Shown here one piece after another: positions 24,380 through 32,882 of a DNA stretch of 50,547 nt; the stretch's first letter is position 1, and each line of letters begins with the position of its first letter. The notes beneath the pieces are model-generated. The model made no database searches. It saw only the letters and a list, made by a program, of their open reading frames with translations, and was not told where the DNA came from. The stretch is taken from the NCBI GenBank assembly GCA_023387085.1, contig JAEWIL010000190.1:1-50547 (forward strand). The letters run 5' to 3'. The translations under genes were made by a program, and so were the position numbers. The stretch comes from Pseudomonadota bacterium (GTDB taxonomy: Bacteria; Pseudomonadota; Alphaproteobacteria; Sphingomonadales; Sphingomonadaceae).

Positions 24380-25510
24380 ATGTTTGTTCCTCTGACCAAG
24401 CCCGACCTCGGTGCGGCATCGAAGGATGCCCGGCTCTATTGCCGCCCCACCTGCTTCGTCGATCGGCCGCACGAGCTTGACGACAACTGTCTGCGGATCG
24501 CCGACACGATGCTCTGGTTCGCGGCGTGGCAGGTCAGCTTGCGCGCCAATGAGGTCGTAAAGTCGGCCATCGTCACCGTAGCCGAATTCGACGGCTGGAT
24601 CGCGGCGATGCCCGAACATCTCGCCGAGGCCGCACGAGCGCAACGCGCCGCCGTGGCGAGGCCGCGCGGCAACCTGACGCTTGGCGAACGCGTCGTGCGG
24701 CTGAACGAGCCGCAGCTCGTCGGCATCCTCAATGTGACGCCCGACAGTTTTTCTGATGGCGGCAAGCATGTCGATACGGCGGCGGCGAACGAGGCCGGCT
24801 ATGCTCTGGCATCGGCGGGCGCTGCGATCGTCGATGTCGGGGGCGAATCGACGCGGCCTGGCGCGCCGCTCGTCTGGGAAGGCGATGAAATCCAGCGCAT
24901 CGAGGGCGTCGTCGCGGCGCTCGCGCGCGGCGGGGTCGCGGTATCGATCGACACGCGCAAGGCGGCGGTGATGGAGGCGGCGCTCGCGGCGGGGGCGACG
25001 ATCGTCAACGATATTTCCGCGCTTCGCTATGACGAGCGCGCCATGGATGTCGTCGTGCGCGCCGACTGTCCGGTGGTGCTGATGCACGCACCCTCGGCAA
25101 AAAGCGATCCGCACGAGGGCGGCCCCTATGCGCACCCGCTGTTCGACGTTTACGACATGCTCGCCGAACGCGTTACCGCCTGCAAGGCAGCGGGGATCGA
25201 CCCGGCGAAGATCATCGTCGATCCGGGGATCGGTTTCGGCAAGGGGATCGCCGATAATCTGGCGTTGGTGAACGGCCTTGCGCTGTTCCACACGCTCGGC
25301 TGCCCGATCCTGTTCGGCGCGAGCCGCAAGCGGATGATCGGCGCGCTCGACAATGAAGCACCCGCCGACCGGCGGCTCGGCGGCAGCGTCGCGCTGCATT
25401 ATCAGGCGGCGACGCAGGGCGCACAATTGCTGCGGGTGCATGATGTCGCGGAGAACCGCCAGGCCCTGCGCGTCTGGCGCGGACTGAGGGATGCGGCGCT
25501 GACCGGCTAA
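24380..25510 (+). CDS. folP: Dihydropteroate synthase with an N-terminal extension
   Basis: A 376-residue enzyme joining dihydropterin pyrophosphate and p-aminobenzoate in folate synthesis. The catalytic barrel occupies residues ~110-376: LVGILNVTPDSFSDGG, GGESTRPGA, SIDTRKAAVM, IVNDISALRY, VDPGIGFGKG and FGASRKRMIGAL. Typical FolP is ~280 residues; here ~100 extra residues precede it (from MFVPLTKPDLG) with no known domain. The extension is open, in frame and has coding character (RLYCRPTCFVDRPHELDD), and AGGGCG is near the ATG. A later start would remove it but none has a good ribosome site. Sulfonamide-target enzyme. Confidence 0.93.
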   Translation: MFVPLTKPDLGAASKDARLYCRPTCFVDRPHELDDNCLRIADTMLWFAAWQVSLRANEVVKSAIVTVAEFDGWIAAMPEHLAEAARAQRAAVARPRGNLTLGERVVRLNEPQLVGILNVTPDSFSDGGKHVDTAAANEAGYALASAGAAIVDVGGESTRPGAPLVWEGDEIQRIEGVVAALARGGVAVSIDTRKAAVMEAALAAGATIVNDISALRYDERAMDVVVRADCPVVLMHAPSAKSDPHEGGPYAHPLFDVYDMLAERVTACKAAGIDPAKIIVDPGIGFGKGIADNLALVNGLALFHTLGCPILFGASRKRMIGALDNEAPADRRLGGSVALHYQAATQGAQLLRVHDVAENRQALRVWRGLRDAALTG

Positions 25511-25571
25511 GTTGCTTCGTGTACCGCGCAAACGCTGTTAAACAGGTTCCTCGAACGGCAAGGAGGACGGC

Positions 25572-25670
25572 ATGGCACGGTGGTTGCCGATAATCTTCGG
25601 AATCGTGGTTGCGATCGCAATCCCGCTCTTCGGCATATGGTACGCCCGCCCGAAAAAGCCCGACCCCTGA
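25572..25670 (+). CDS. 32-residue single-pass membrane peptide
   Basis: A very short gene, supported by an excellent ribosome site (AAGGAGG, 5 bases before the ATG) and by a coherent product: MARWLPIIFGIVVAIAIPLF with one membrane span, then a positively charged, proline-rich tail (ARPKKPDP). It lies between folP and the converging regulator gene. No family is recognised. Similar tiny proteins are often missed by gene callers; the function could be modulation of a membrane complex, but nothing here shows which. Confidence 0.6.
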   Translation: MARWLPIIFGIVVAIAIPLFGIWYARPKKPDP

Positions 25671-25694
25671 TGCATCGCTTGCGCGAGGCGATCT

Positions 25695-27125
25695 TCAGGC
25701 GGCGGTATCGATCCCCAGATCGCTGAGCTTGCGATAAAGCGTCGAACGTCCGATCCCCAGCCGCCGCGCGACTTCGCTCATGCGGCCGCGATAGTGGCCG
25801 ATCGCGAGGCGGATGACGTCGGCCTCGATTTCCTCGAGCGGGCGGAGATTGCCGTCGGGCAGATAGAGGGTGACACCGATTGCCTCGCCGTTGATCGCGA
25901 CGTCGCCGTCATTGCTGACGCCCCCGCCGAGCGCGGACTCGATCGCGCGGAAATCGGCGCTGGTGAGGACGTCGGTCGTGCTCGATGTCGCTGCGCGAAA
26001 GAGGACGTCCTGCAATTGCCGGACGTTGCCCGGCCAGGCATAGGCCGCGAGCAGGCGGAGCGCGTCGTCGGTGATGCCGATCTGCCCCATGCCCGGCAGG
26101 CCGCCGATCCGCGCAAGAAGATGGCGGGCGAGCGGGCCGACGTCGCCGCGCCGCTCCGCAAGCGAGGGCAGGGTCAATTGCGCGGTCGACAGCGCGTAGA
26201 ACAGGTCTTCGCGAAAATGGCCGGCCTCGATCAGCTTGTCGAGCGGGCTCGCGCTCGTCGCGATGATGCGGACGTCGACGCTCTGGCGGATCGAGCCGCC
26301 GATCATCTGAACTTCGCCGCTGTTCAGGAATTCGACGAGCTTGGCCTGCGTCTCCAGCGGAATACATTCGACATGGTCGATGATGATGCTGCCGCCGTCA
26401 GCCTGGACGAGGCGGCCGACCTGGCGGTCGAACGCACCGGGGAAGGCGCCGCGCTCGTGGCCGAACAGCCCCGACCCGATCAGGCCGGGCGAGACCGCCG
26501 AACAGTCGACCATCACGAGCTGGCCGCGCGCCCGCGGGCTCGCGCTGTGGATCGCGCGGGCGAAGACTTCCTTGCCCGTGCCCGGCTTGCCGTTGATCAT
26601 CACCGGCACGCGGGCGCGCGCCGCCTTTGCAGCGATCGCCAGCGCGCTGCGGAAATTGGGGCTCGATCCGATGATTTCCTCGAACGCCAGCGGCGCGCGC
26701 AGTTTTTCGGTGAGCGGGCGGAGTTCGCCTTGCGGCCCGCCCTGTGCGACGATGCGGTCGAGCGCACCGAGCAGGCGGTCCGGAGCGATCGGCTTCTGGA
26801 CGAAGTCGCTGGCGCCCGCGCGCATCGAGGCCACCGCGATTTCCACGCCGTTGCGCATCGTTATGACGATCAGCGGCAGCGCTGGGCGCCAGCGGCGCAG
26901 TTCGGCGACGAATTCGGCGATCGGCATGCCGGGCGTACCCTGATCGACGAGCACGGCGTCGAGCGCCATGCCTTCCTGCGTGCCGAGTTTGGCGAGCGCG
27001 GTATCGGCGTCTCCCGCGACGATGCTGCGCCAGCCACCGCGCGAAACCAAGGCCGACAGAAAGCGCTGCTGAGCAGGCTCGCTATCGACGATCATCACCA
27101 TCCGCGTGTCGCGAGCGTTCGCCAT
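25695..27125 (-). CDS. Sigma-54-activator-like response regulator with altered AAA+ motifs
   Basis: A 476-residue three-domain regulator. Residues 10-125 form a receiver (IVDSEP, acceptor Asp61 in VLVDQGTPGM, Lys111 in FVQKP). Residues ~145-385 form an AAA+ domain and the C-terminus is a Fis helix-turn-helix (MSEVARRLGIGRSTLYRKL). Walker A is present (GKPGTGKE, 179-186), but GAFTGA reads GAFPGA (226-231), Walker B reads IIIDHVE with His251 in place of the catalytic Glu, and the second arginine-finger position reads FREDLFYAL instead of FYRL. It may therefore not hydrolyse ATP or contact sigma-54 and may act as a DNA-binding regulator at sigma-70 promoters. No kinase gene is adjacent. It diverges from the oxidase subunit IV/pnt operon across a 248-base gap. 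Confidence 0.85.
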   Translation of the reverse strand: MANARDTRMVMIVDSEPAQQRFLSALVSRGGWRSIVAGDADTALAKLGTQEGMALDAVLVDQGTPGMPIAEFVAELRRWRPALPLIVITMRNGVEIAVASMRAGASDFVQKPIAPDRLLGALDRIVAQGGPQGELRPLTEKLRAPLAFEEIIGSSPNFRSALAIAAKAARARVPVMINGKPGTGKEVFARAIHSASPRARGQLVMVDCSAVSPGLIGSGLFGHERGAFPGAFDRQVGRLVQADGGSIIIDHVECIPLETQAKLVEFLNSGEVQMIGGSIRQSVDVRIIATSASPLDKLIEAGHFREDLFYALSTAQLTLPSLAERRGDVGPLARHLLARIGGLPGMGQIGITDDALRLLAAYAWPGNVRQLQDVLFRAATSSTTDVLTSADFRAIESALGGGVSNDGDVAINGEAIGVTLYLPDGNLRPLEEIEADVIRLAIGHYRGRMSEVARRLGIGRSTLYRKLSDLGIDTAA

Positions 27126-27373
27126 CGTTCTGATTCTGCCCCCTTTTGCCGATATTTGCCATGCCGTAATCCGCAGCGGGCCAAAGATGTAGCCCCAAGG
27201 GGTAAAAGGGCCATTAAGGGCGTTCGAGTTTTACCGCGTGGCGGTTTTGCCCATGCGCCCCTTGAGCATCGCGGGCGGCGTGGCTAAGACCGGCGCGAAA
27301 TTCGAGCTACCGGTCGATTCTGGGTGCGCGGGCGCGTACCTGTTTCGGACGAACAGGAAAAAGGGGACAGGTC

Positions 27374-27493
27374 ATGGCGCAACAGGAAATGAAAGCGGCG
27401 AACGAGACTTACGCGGGTTTTATCAGCCTGCTGAAGGTCGGATCGGTCATCACCGCGGTCGCGACGCTCGTCGTCGTCCTTTTGATCTCCTGA
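27374..27493 (+). CDS. aa3-type cytochrome c oxidase subunit IV
   Basis: A 39-residue single-span membrane peptide (MAQQEMKAANETYAGFISLL followed by a hydrophobic helix ending VVLLIS). This matches the short alphaproteobacterial subunit IV of aa3-type cytochrome c oxidase, which packs against subunits I and III. AAGGGG lies 8 bases before the ATG. The gene is 13 bases upstream of pntA1, an arrangement I recall from other sphingomonads; no other oxidase subunit is in the window. It is below the size limit of many gene finders. Confidence 0.8.
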   Translation: MAQQEMKAANETYAGFISLLKVGSVITAVATLVVVLLIS

Positions 27494-27506
27494 CCGGCTG
27501 TCCGGC

Positions 27507-28628
27507 ATGCGCATCGCTGTCCTGAAGGAACTCGCCGCGGGCGAGACCCGCGTCGCCGCGACCCCCGAAACCGTGAAGAAATTCATCGGGCTGGGCGCCG
27601 AACTTGCCATCGAAAAGGGCGCCGGCGAAGCGGCCTCGATCGCCGATGCCGACTATGCCGCCGCCGGGGCCTCGGTCGGCAGCCGCGCCGATGTGCTGAA
27701 AGGCGCGAACATCATTCTCGCCATTCAGGGTCCCGATCCGAAAGACCTCAAGGGCTTCGCCGACGGCGCCTGGCTGGCAGCCGGACTCAACCCGTTCGGC
27801 GAACGCGCGCGCGTCGATGACTATGCAAAGCTGGGGCTCGAGGCGCTGGCGATGGAATTCATGCCGCGCATCACGCGCGCGCAGTCGATGGACATTTTGT
27901 CGAGCCAGGCGAATCTCGCGGGCTACAAGGCGGTGCTGATGGCGGCGAACGCCTATGGCCGCGCCTTTCCGATGATGATGACCGCCGCGGGCACCGTCAG
28001 CGCCGCCAAGGCCTTCGTGATGGGTGTCGGCGTTGCGGGTCTCCAGGCGATTGCGACCGCGCGCCGTCTCGGTGCACAGGTCAGCGCGACCGACGTGCGT
28101 GCCGCGACCAAGGAACAGATATTGTCGCTCGGCGCCAAGCCGATCTTCGTCGAGACGGTTGCGGGGATCGAGGGCGAGGGCGCGGGCGGCTATGCCACCG
28201 AAATGTCCGACGAATATAAGGCGGCGCAGGCCGAGCTCGTATCGTCGCACATCGCCAAGCAGGATATCGTGATCACCACCGCGCTGATCCCGGGACGCCC
28301 GGCACCGCGGCTGATTTCCGATGCGCAGCTCGCGACGATGCGCAGCGGCAGCGTGATTGTCGACATGGCCGCCGAAAGCGGCGGCAATGTCGAGGGTTCG
28401 GCGCCCGGCGAGACGAAAAAGATCCACGGCGTGACCGTGATCGGCGCGAAGAATATCGCCGCGCTGATGCCCGCCGACACCAGCGCGCTGTTCAGCCGCA
28501 ACCTGTTCAACTTCCTCTCGGCCTTCTGGGACAAGGAGGCGGGCAAGCCCGTGCTCGACGAGGAAATCGGCAATGCGGTGCGCCTGACGCAGGGCGGCAA
28601 GGTCGTGAACGAGCGACTGCTGGGCTAG
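27507..28628 (+). CDS. pntA: NAD(P) transhydrogenase subunit alpha part 1 (NAD(H)-binding domain I)
   Basis: A 373-residue peripheral subunit of the proton-translocating transhydrogenase, which makes NADPH from NADH at the expense of the proton gradient. It is soluble and equals domain I: MRIAVLKELAAGETRVAATPETVKKF, NPFGERARVDDYAKLG, SSQANLAGYKAVLMAA and the NAD-binding VMGVGVAGLQAIATARRLG. The RQD-type loop reads ...ITTALIPGRPAPRLIS. In this bacterium the alpha chain is split; the membrane part is encoded at 29499-29780. The two parts are separated by a fasciclin gene and a terminator, which is unusual. Confidence 0.95.
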   Translation: MRIAVLKELAAGETRVAATPETVKKFIGLGAELAIEKGAGEAASIADADYAAAGASVGSRADVLKGANIILAIQGPDPKDLKGFADGAWLAAGLNPFGERARVDDYAKLGLEALAMEFMPRITRAQSMDILSSQANLAGYKAVLMAANAYGRAFPMMMTAAGTVSAAKAFVMGVGVAGLQAIATARRLGAQVSATDVRAATKEQILSLGAKPIFVETVAGIEGEGAGGYATEMSDEYKAAQAELVSSHIAKQDIVITTALIPGRPAPRLISDAQLATMRSGSVIVDMAAESGGNVEGSAPGETKKIHGVTVIGAKNIAALMPADTSALFSRNLFNFLSAFWDKEAGKPVLDEEIGNAVRLTQGGKVVNERLLG

Positions 28629-28692
28629 CGACTTCGCGACTGTCTTACTTTTGAAACCTTGGCGCCGCAGGGCGCGTTTCGGCGCGGGTGCT

Positions 28693-28716
28693 CCGCGGAT
28701 TCGGCTGAATCCGCGG
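28693..28716 (+). other. Perfect 10-base-pair hairpin between pntA1 and the fasciclin gene
   Basis: CCGCGGATTC (28693-28702), loop GGCT, GAATCCGCGG (28707-28716). The stem is perfect but no T-tract follows, and the fasciclin ribosome site begins 13 bases later. It could attenuate or stabilise read-through mRNA. Confidence 0.5.
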
Positions 28717-28741
28717 CCGCAAGGCTTCAAGGAGAATGGAT

Positions 28742-29353
28742 GTGTCGAAACAATTGCTGCTCGCGGCCATGCTTGCCGGAGGGATGACCCTCGCTGGCTG
28801 TGACAAGGCGCCCGAGCCGCCGAAGCCCCAAGCCGCCGGCGCGAACGGCGACGTTATTACCGCGAGCAGCAATCCGACCGTCGGCGGCGCCGAGATGCTG
28901 CCGACGAAGACCATCGTCGAAAACACCTCGGCCTCGCCGATTCACAAACAGCTGGTGGCGGCGATCAAGCAGGCGGGGCTGGTCGAAACGCTGTCGGGGA
29001 CAGGGCCGTTTACGGTCTTCGCGCCGACCGACGACGCCTTTGCCCAGATTCCGGCAGTGCAGCGCGACGGCTGGATGCGTCCCGCGCAGAAGAGCGTTCT
29101 CGCCGGAATCCTGCAATATCATGTCATTCCCGGCAAGCTGAACGCCGCGGATATCGAAGCGAAGATCGCCGAGGGCAAGGGAACCGCGACCTTCAAGACC
29201 GCCGATGGGCAGGATCTGACCGCGACGATAAGCGACGGCAAGATTCTGCTGACCAGCGCGAGCGGCAACAAGGCGATCGTGACCCAGCCCGACGTCGGCC
29301 AGTCGAACGGCGTCGTTCACGTCGTCGATGCGGTGCTGCTGCCCAAGATGTAG
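28742..29353 (+). CDS. Fasciclin (FAS1) domain lipoprotein
   Basis: A 203-residue exported lipoprotein. The signal ends LAGC (lipidated Cys20), followed by a Pro/Ala-rich linker. A single FAS1 domain spans about residues 65-203: ENTSASPIHKQLVAAIKQAG, the H1 box GTGPFTVFAPTDDAFAQIP, the YH motif LAGILQYHVIPGKL, and the H2 region VHVVDAVLLPKM at the C-terminus. Such domains mediate adhesion or protein contacts at the envelope. The GTG at 28742 was selected because AAGGAG sits 7 bases before it; the ATG at 28736 is too close to that site. It lies inside the pnt gene set, after pntA1 and before a strong terminator. Confidence 0.88.
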   Translation: MSKQLLLAAMLAGGMTLAGCDKAPEPPKPQAAGANGDVITASSNPTVGGAEMLPTKTIVENTSASPIHKQLVAAIKQAGLVETLSGTGPFTVFAPTDDAFAQIPAVQRDGWMRPAQKSVLAGILQYHVIPGKLNAADIEAKIAEGKGTATFKTADGQDLTATISDGKILLTSASGNKAIVTQPDVGQSNGVVHVVDAVLLPKM

Positions 29354-29376
29354 GCTTCGGCGACATTTTATTTCGC

Positions 29377-29423
29377 GAAGGGCGCGCATTTCCGGCTTTC
29401 GGGAAATGCGTGCCCTTCTTTTT
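29377..29423 (+). terminator. Strong rho-independent terminator between the fasciclin gene and pntA2
   Basis: GAAGGGCGCGCATTTCC (29377-29393) pairs with GGAAATGCGTGCCCTTC (29402-29418): 17 pairs with one G-U, an 8-base loop, and TTTTT directly after. It should stop most transcripts coming from pntA1 and the fasciclin gene, so pntA2-pntB likely has its own promoter in 29424-29498. Confidence 0.85.
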
Positions 29424-29498
29424 GGCAGCTTTGGAGTCGACAGGCCCCCTCGCTCACGGCAATAGGTGCGCCGAGCGGAATCAGCAGGGGAGCCGACC

Positions 29499-29780
29499 GT
29501 GGATTTTATCTCGATTTTTTCGATTTTCGTGCTGGCATGTTTTGTCGGCTATTTCGTTGTCTGGTCGGTGACGCCGGCGCTGCACACGCCGCTGATGAGC
29601 GTCACCAACGCGATTTCTTCGGTCATCATCGTCGGCGCGCTGATCGCCAGCGCCGCGGCGGGCTCCGCGACGTCGAAATGGCTCGGCCTCGCCGCCGTCG
29701 TGATGGCGAGCATCAATATTTTCGGCGGCTTCGCCGTCACCGCGCGCATGCTGGCCATGTACAAGAAGAAGGTGCGCTGA
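29499..29780 (+). CDS. pntA: NAD(P) transhydrogenase subunit alpha part 2 (membrane domain IIa)
   Basis: A 93-residue membrane subunit with three to four spans, equal to the C-terminal part of one-piece PntA. It begins VDFISIFSIFVLACFVGYFV and contains VTPALHTPLMSVTNAISSVIIVGAL, the conserved proton-channel helix of transhydrogenases. The GTG at 29499 has AGGGGAG 6 bases upstream; an upstream GTG at 29466 would add a polar non-family extension. The pntB start follows directly after its stop. Confidence 0.92.
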   Translation: MDFISIFSIFVLACFVGYFVVWSVTPALHTPLMSVTNAISSVIIVGALIASAAAGSATSKWLGLAAVVMASINIFGGFAVTARMLAMYKKKVR

Positions 29781-29781
29781 G

Positions 29782-31290
29782 ATGATCGTCCAGCACATCC
29801 TTTCCGCCGCCGCAGCCGGCGAGCACGGCGCCGCGGTCAATCCCTGGGCGGCCATCGCCTATCTCGTTTCGGGGGTTCTTTTCATTCTGGCCCTGCGCGG
29901 CCTGTCGAGTCCGGCGACGGCGCAGAGCGGCAACCGCTTCGGCATGGCGGGCATGACGATCGCGGTCGTCACCACGCTCCTCACGCACGCGCCGTGGAAA
30001 GCGGGTGACGCGACGAACAGCTATGCCGGCATCGATGCCGTCGCACTGGCCGAAATATTGGGCGCGATCGCCATCGGCGCCGTCATCGGTATCGTCATGG
30101 CGCGCAAGATCGCGATGACCGCGATGCCGCAGCTTGTCGCGGCCTTCCACAGTCTCGTCGGTCTTGCCGCCGTCGCGGTGGCGGCGGCCGCCTATCTCAA
30201 CCCCGCCGCGTTCGGCATCGCCGATGCAGCGGGCGAGATTTTCACCGTCAGCCGGGTCGAAATGGGGCTCGGCATCGCGATCGGTGCGATCACCTTCTCG
30301 GGCTCGGTCATCGCCTTCCTCAAGCTCAACGGCAATATGTCGGGTTCGCCGATCATGCTGCCGGGCCGGCATATCATCAATCTCGGCACGCTCGCCGCGA
30401 TCATCGGGCTTGTCGCCTATTTCACGCAGGACCAGTCGCCGTGGGTATTCTGGACCGTCACTGGCCTGAGCTTCGCGATCGGTTTCCTGCTGATCATCCC
30501 GATCGGCGGCGCCGACATGCCGGTCGTCGTGTCGATGCTCAACAGCTATTCGGGCTGGGCGGCGGCGGCGATGGGCTTCACGCTCCACAACACCGCGATG
30601 ATCATCACCGGCGCGCTCGTCGGTTCGTCGGGTGCGATCCTTTCGTACATCATGTGCCGCGCCATGAACCGCAGCTTCATCAGCGTGATTGCGGGCGGCT
30701 TCGGCGCGGACGCGGACGCGGGTGCCGGGGGTGGCGCCAAGGAACAGCGCCCGTGGAAGCCGGGCAGCGCCGACGATGCCGCCTTCCTGATGAGCCAGGC
30801 CGAGAATGTCATCATCGTGCCCGGATACGGCATGGCGGTCGCGCAGGCGCAGCACGCGCTGCGCGAAATGGCCGACGTGCTGAAGAAGGAAGGCGTCAAC
30901 GTCAAATATGCGATCCATCCGGTCGCGGGCCGCATGCCCGGTCACATGAACGTGCTGCTCGCCGAGGCGAATGTGCCGTATGACGAGGTGTTCGAGCTGG
31001 AGGACATCAACGGCGAGTTCGCACAGGCCGACGTCGCCTTTGTCATCGGCGCGAACGATGTGACCAATCCAGCGGCAAAGACCGACAAGTCGTCGCCGAT
31101 CTATGGCATGCCCGTCCTCGACGTCGAAAAGGCGAAGACCGTGCTGTTCGTGAAGCGATCGATGGGCGGGGTCGGCTATGCCGGCGTCGACAACGACGTC
31201 TTCTATATGGACAATACGATGATGCTGCTGGGCGATGCGAAGAAGATGGCCGACGACATTGTCAAGGCGCTGAACGGCGGCGGACACTAG
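29782..31290 (+). CDS. pntB: NAD(P) transhydrogenase subunit beta
   Basis: A 502-residue membrane subunit carrying domains IIb and III. The N-terminal ~290 residues hold about nine membrane helices. Domain III, which binds NADP(H), shows IIVPGYGMAVAQAQHALREM, YAIHPVAGRMPGHMNVLLAEA, FVIGANDVTNPAAK and FVKRSMGGVGYAGVDN. It forms the proton channel together with the small alpha-2 subunit. Length is at the upper end of the family, owing to an N-terminal segment and an Ala/Gly-rich linker (GADADAGAGGG) before domain III. It ends the operon, and the FAD-linked oxidase gene starts 17 bases later. Confidence 0.96.
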   Translation: MIVQHILSAAAAGEHGAAVNPWAAIAYLVSGVLFILALRGLSSPATAQSGNRFGMAGMTIAVVTTLLTHAPWKAGDATNSYAGIDAVALAEILGAIAIGAVIGIVMARKIAMTAMPQLVAAFHSLVGLAAVAVAAAAYLNPAAFGIADAAGEIFTVSRVEMGLGIAIGAITFSGSVIAFLKLNGNMSGSPIMLPGRHIINLGTLAAIIGLVAYFTQDQSPWVFWTVTGLSFAIGFLLIIPIGGADMPVVVSMLNSYSGWAAAAMGFTLHNTAMIITGALVGSSGAILSYIMCRAMNRSFISVIAGGFGADADAGAGGGAKEQRPWKPGSADDAAFLMSQAENVIIVPGYGMAVAQAQHALREMADVLKKEGVNVKYAIHPVAGRMPGHMNVLLAEANVPYDEVFELEDINGEFAQADVAFVIGANDVTNPAAKTDKSSPIYGMPVLDVEKAKTVLFVKRSMGGVGYAGVDNDVFYMDNTMMLLGDAKKMADDIVKALNGGGH

Positions 31291-31307
31291 GGCGAGGCGA
31301 GCCCCCG

Positions 31308-32876
31308 GTGGTCAGGAAGCGCTGGGTTGTCGGGGGCGTCGCTGCGGTTTCGGTAACGGGCGCGGCGATCTGGGCCGCGCCGCTTGCCGCGGATCCCGAA
31401 GGCGACAAGGATTGCGGTCCCGACCTTGCCATGGTCGCATTCGGCAAGGTGCGGGCCGATGCCGCCGCCGAGCCCGACTGGGCGCAGGCGGGCGGCACGA
31501 TCAACGACGAAAGCTGCCTCAACCGGACTGCGATCCACGGTATCGTCGCGCCGGCGAGCGAGGCGCAGCTTGCCGCCGCGCTCGCCTATGCGCGCGCGAA
31601 CAAGCTGCCGGTGACGGCGGCGGGCGCGAAGCACAGCATGGGCGGGCAGGCGTTTGCCAGGGGCGGCGTGGTCGTCGACATGCGGCGGCTGAATGCCGTT
31701 CGGCTCGACCGCGAAGCGCGGACGATCACCGTCGGCGCCGGAGCCCGCTGGCACGACATCCAGAACAGGATCCATCCCGACTTCGCGGTGAAGGCGATGC
31801 AGTCGACCGACGTCTTCACGGTCGGTGGCTCGATCGCGGTCAACGCGCACGGCATGGACCATCGTGCCGGCGCGCTGATGGGATCGATCCGTTCGCTGCG
31901 CGTGATGCTCGCCGACGGCAGCATCGTCACCGCGTCGCGCGAGGAGAACCCCGAACTGTTCCGCCACGTCGTCGGCGGCTATGGCCTCTTCGGCATCGTG
32001 ACCGAGGCGACGCTTGATGTCGTTCCGAACGACATCTATCGCTCGGCGCGCGCGGTGATCGCGGCGAAGGATTTTCCGCGGACCTTTGCGGCGCTGGAGG
32101 CCGACCCGAATGTCGGGCTGACCTATACGCACCTGTCGACGGCGCCGGGCAATCTGCTCGGGGAAGCGCTGGTTTATAGTTACAGCAAGGTACCCGACGA
32201 AGCCGGCATGGAGCGCGCGCCTTTGTCCGAGGTCGGCGCGGTCAAATTACGCCGCCTGACGGTCAATATGTCGAAGCGCGCGAACTGGCTCAAATCGCTC
32301 AAATGGTGGAGCGAGAAGAATATCGAGCATCGCATCGAAAGCTGCACCGTCACGCGGGCGCAGGCGATGCACGACGGCGAGGCGTGCCTTGTGTCGCGCA
32401 ACGACCCGATGCACGATTCGGTGCCCTATCTCTACAATAGCCTGCGCGACGAGACCGACATATTGCACGAATATTTCGTGCCGCGCGCGGCGTTGCTGCC
32501 GTTCGTCGCGGACATGCGCGCGCTGTTCAAGCGCCACAGGACGAACCTCCTCAACGCCTCGATCCGCGCGGTCGAGAAAGAGGAAAATGCGCTGAGCTAC
32601 GCGCCCGAGCGCGCCTTTTCGGTCGTGCTCTATATCAACCAGCCGACCGACGCGGCGGGTAATGCCGAGATGGCGGCGCTGACGAGCGAACTCATCGACC
32701 TCGCGGCAAAGCATGGGGGGCGTTTTTTCCTGCCATACCAGCTCCACTACACGGGCGAGCAGTTGCGGCGGTCGTACCCCGAATTCGATGCGTTCGTGGC
32801 GGAGAAGACGAAGTGGGATCCGGAGGGATTGTTCCGGAACAGCTGGTATGATCGTTACGCGGGGCCGACGACATGA
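31308..32876 (+). CDS. FAD-linked (PCMH-type) sugar-lactone oxidase-like protein
   Basis: A 522-residue flavoprotein related to D-arabinono-1,4-lactone/aldonolactone oxidases. The N-terminus has a membrane anchor or Tat/Sec-like signal (VRKRWVVGGVAAVSVTGAAIW). The PCMH-type FAD domain runs ~75-250: APASEAQLAAALAYARANKL, TAAGAKHSMGGQAF, VVDMRRLNAV, FTVGGSIAVNAHGMDHRAG and GGYGLFGIVTEATLDV. The C-terminal region ends WDPEGLFRNSWYDRY as in aldonolactone oxidases. The GTG at 31308 is used; the ribosome site is weak (GAGG 12 bases upstream). Substrate unknown, likely an aldonolactone, alditol or similar polyol. It may be read through from pntB. Confidence 0.88.
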   Translation: MVRKRWVVGGVAAVSVTGAAIWAAPLAADPEGDKDCGPDLAMVAFGKVRADAAAEPDWAQAGGTINDESCLNRTAIHGIVAPASEAQLAAALAYARANKLPVTAAGAKHSMGGQAFARGGVVVDMRRLNAVRLDREARTITVGAGARWHDIQNRIHPDFAVKAMQSTDVFTVGGSIAVNAHGMDHRAGALMGSIRSLRVMLADGSIVTASREENPELFRHVVGGYGLFGIVTEATLDVVPNDIYRSARAVIAAKDFPRTFAALEADPNVGLTYTHLSTAPGNLLGEALVYSYSKVPDEAGMERAPLSEVGAVKLRRLTVNMSKRANWLKSLKWWSEKNIEHRIESCTVTRAQAMHDGEACLVSRNDPMHDSVPYLYNSLRDETDILHEYFVPRAALLPFVADMRALFKRHRTNLLNASIRAVEKEENALSYAPERAFSVVLYINQPTDAAGNAEMAALTSELIDLAAKHGGRFFLPYQLHYTGEQLRRSYPEFDAFVAEKTKWDPEGLFRNSWYDRYAGPTT

Positions 32877-32882
32877 ATCCTC

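Noticed and set aside
27126..27373. Possible sigma-54 promoter (TGGCGG...TTTTGCCC near 27238-27252) between the altered regulator and the oxidase peptide
   Set aside because: The GG-to-GC distance is 3 bases short of the fixed -24/-12 spacing.
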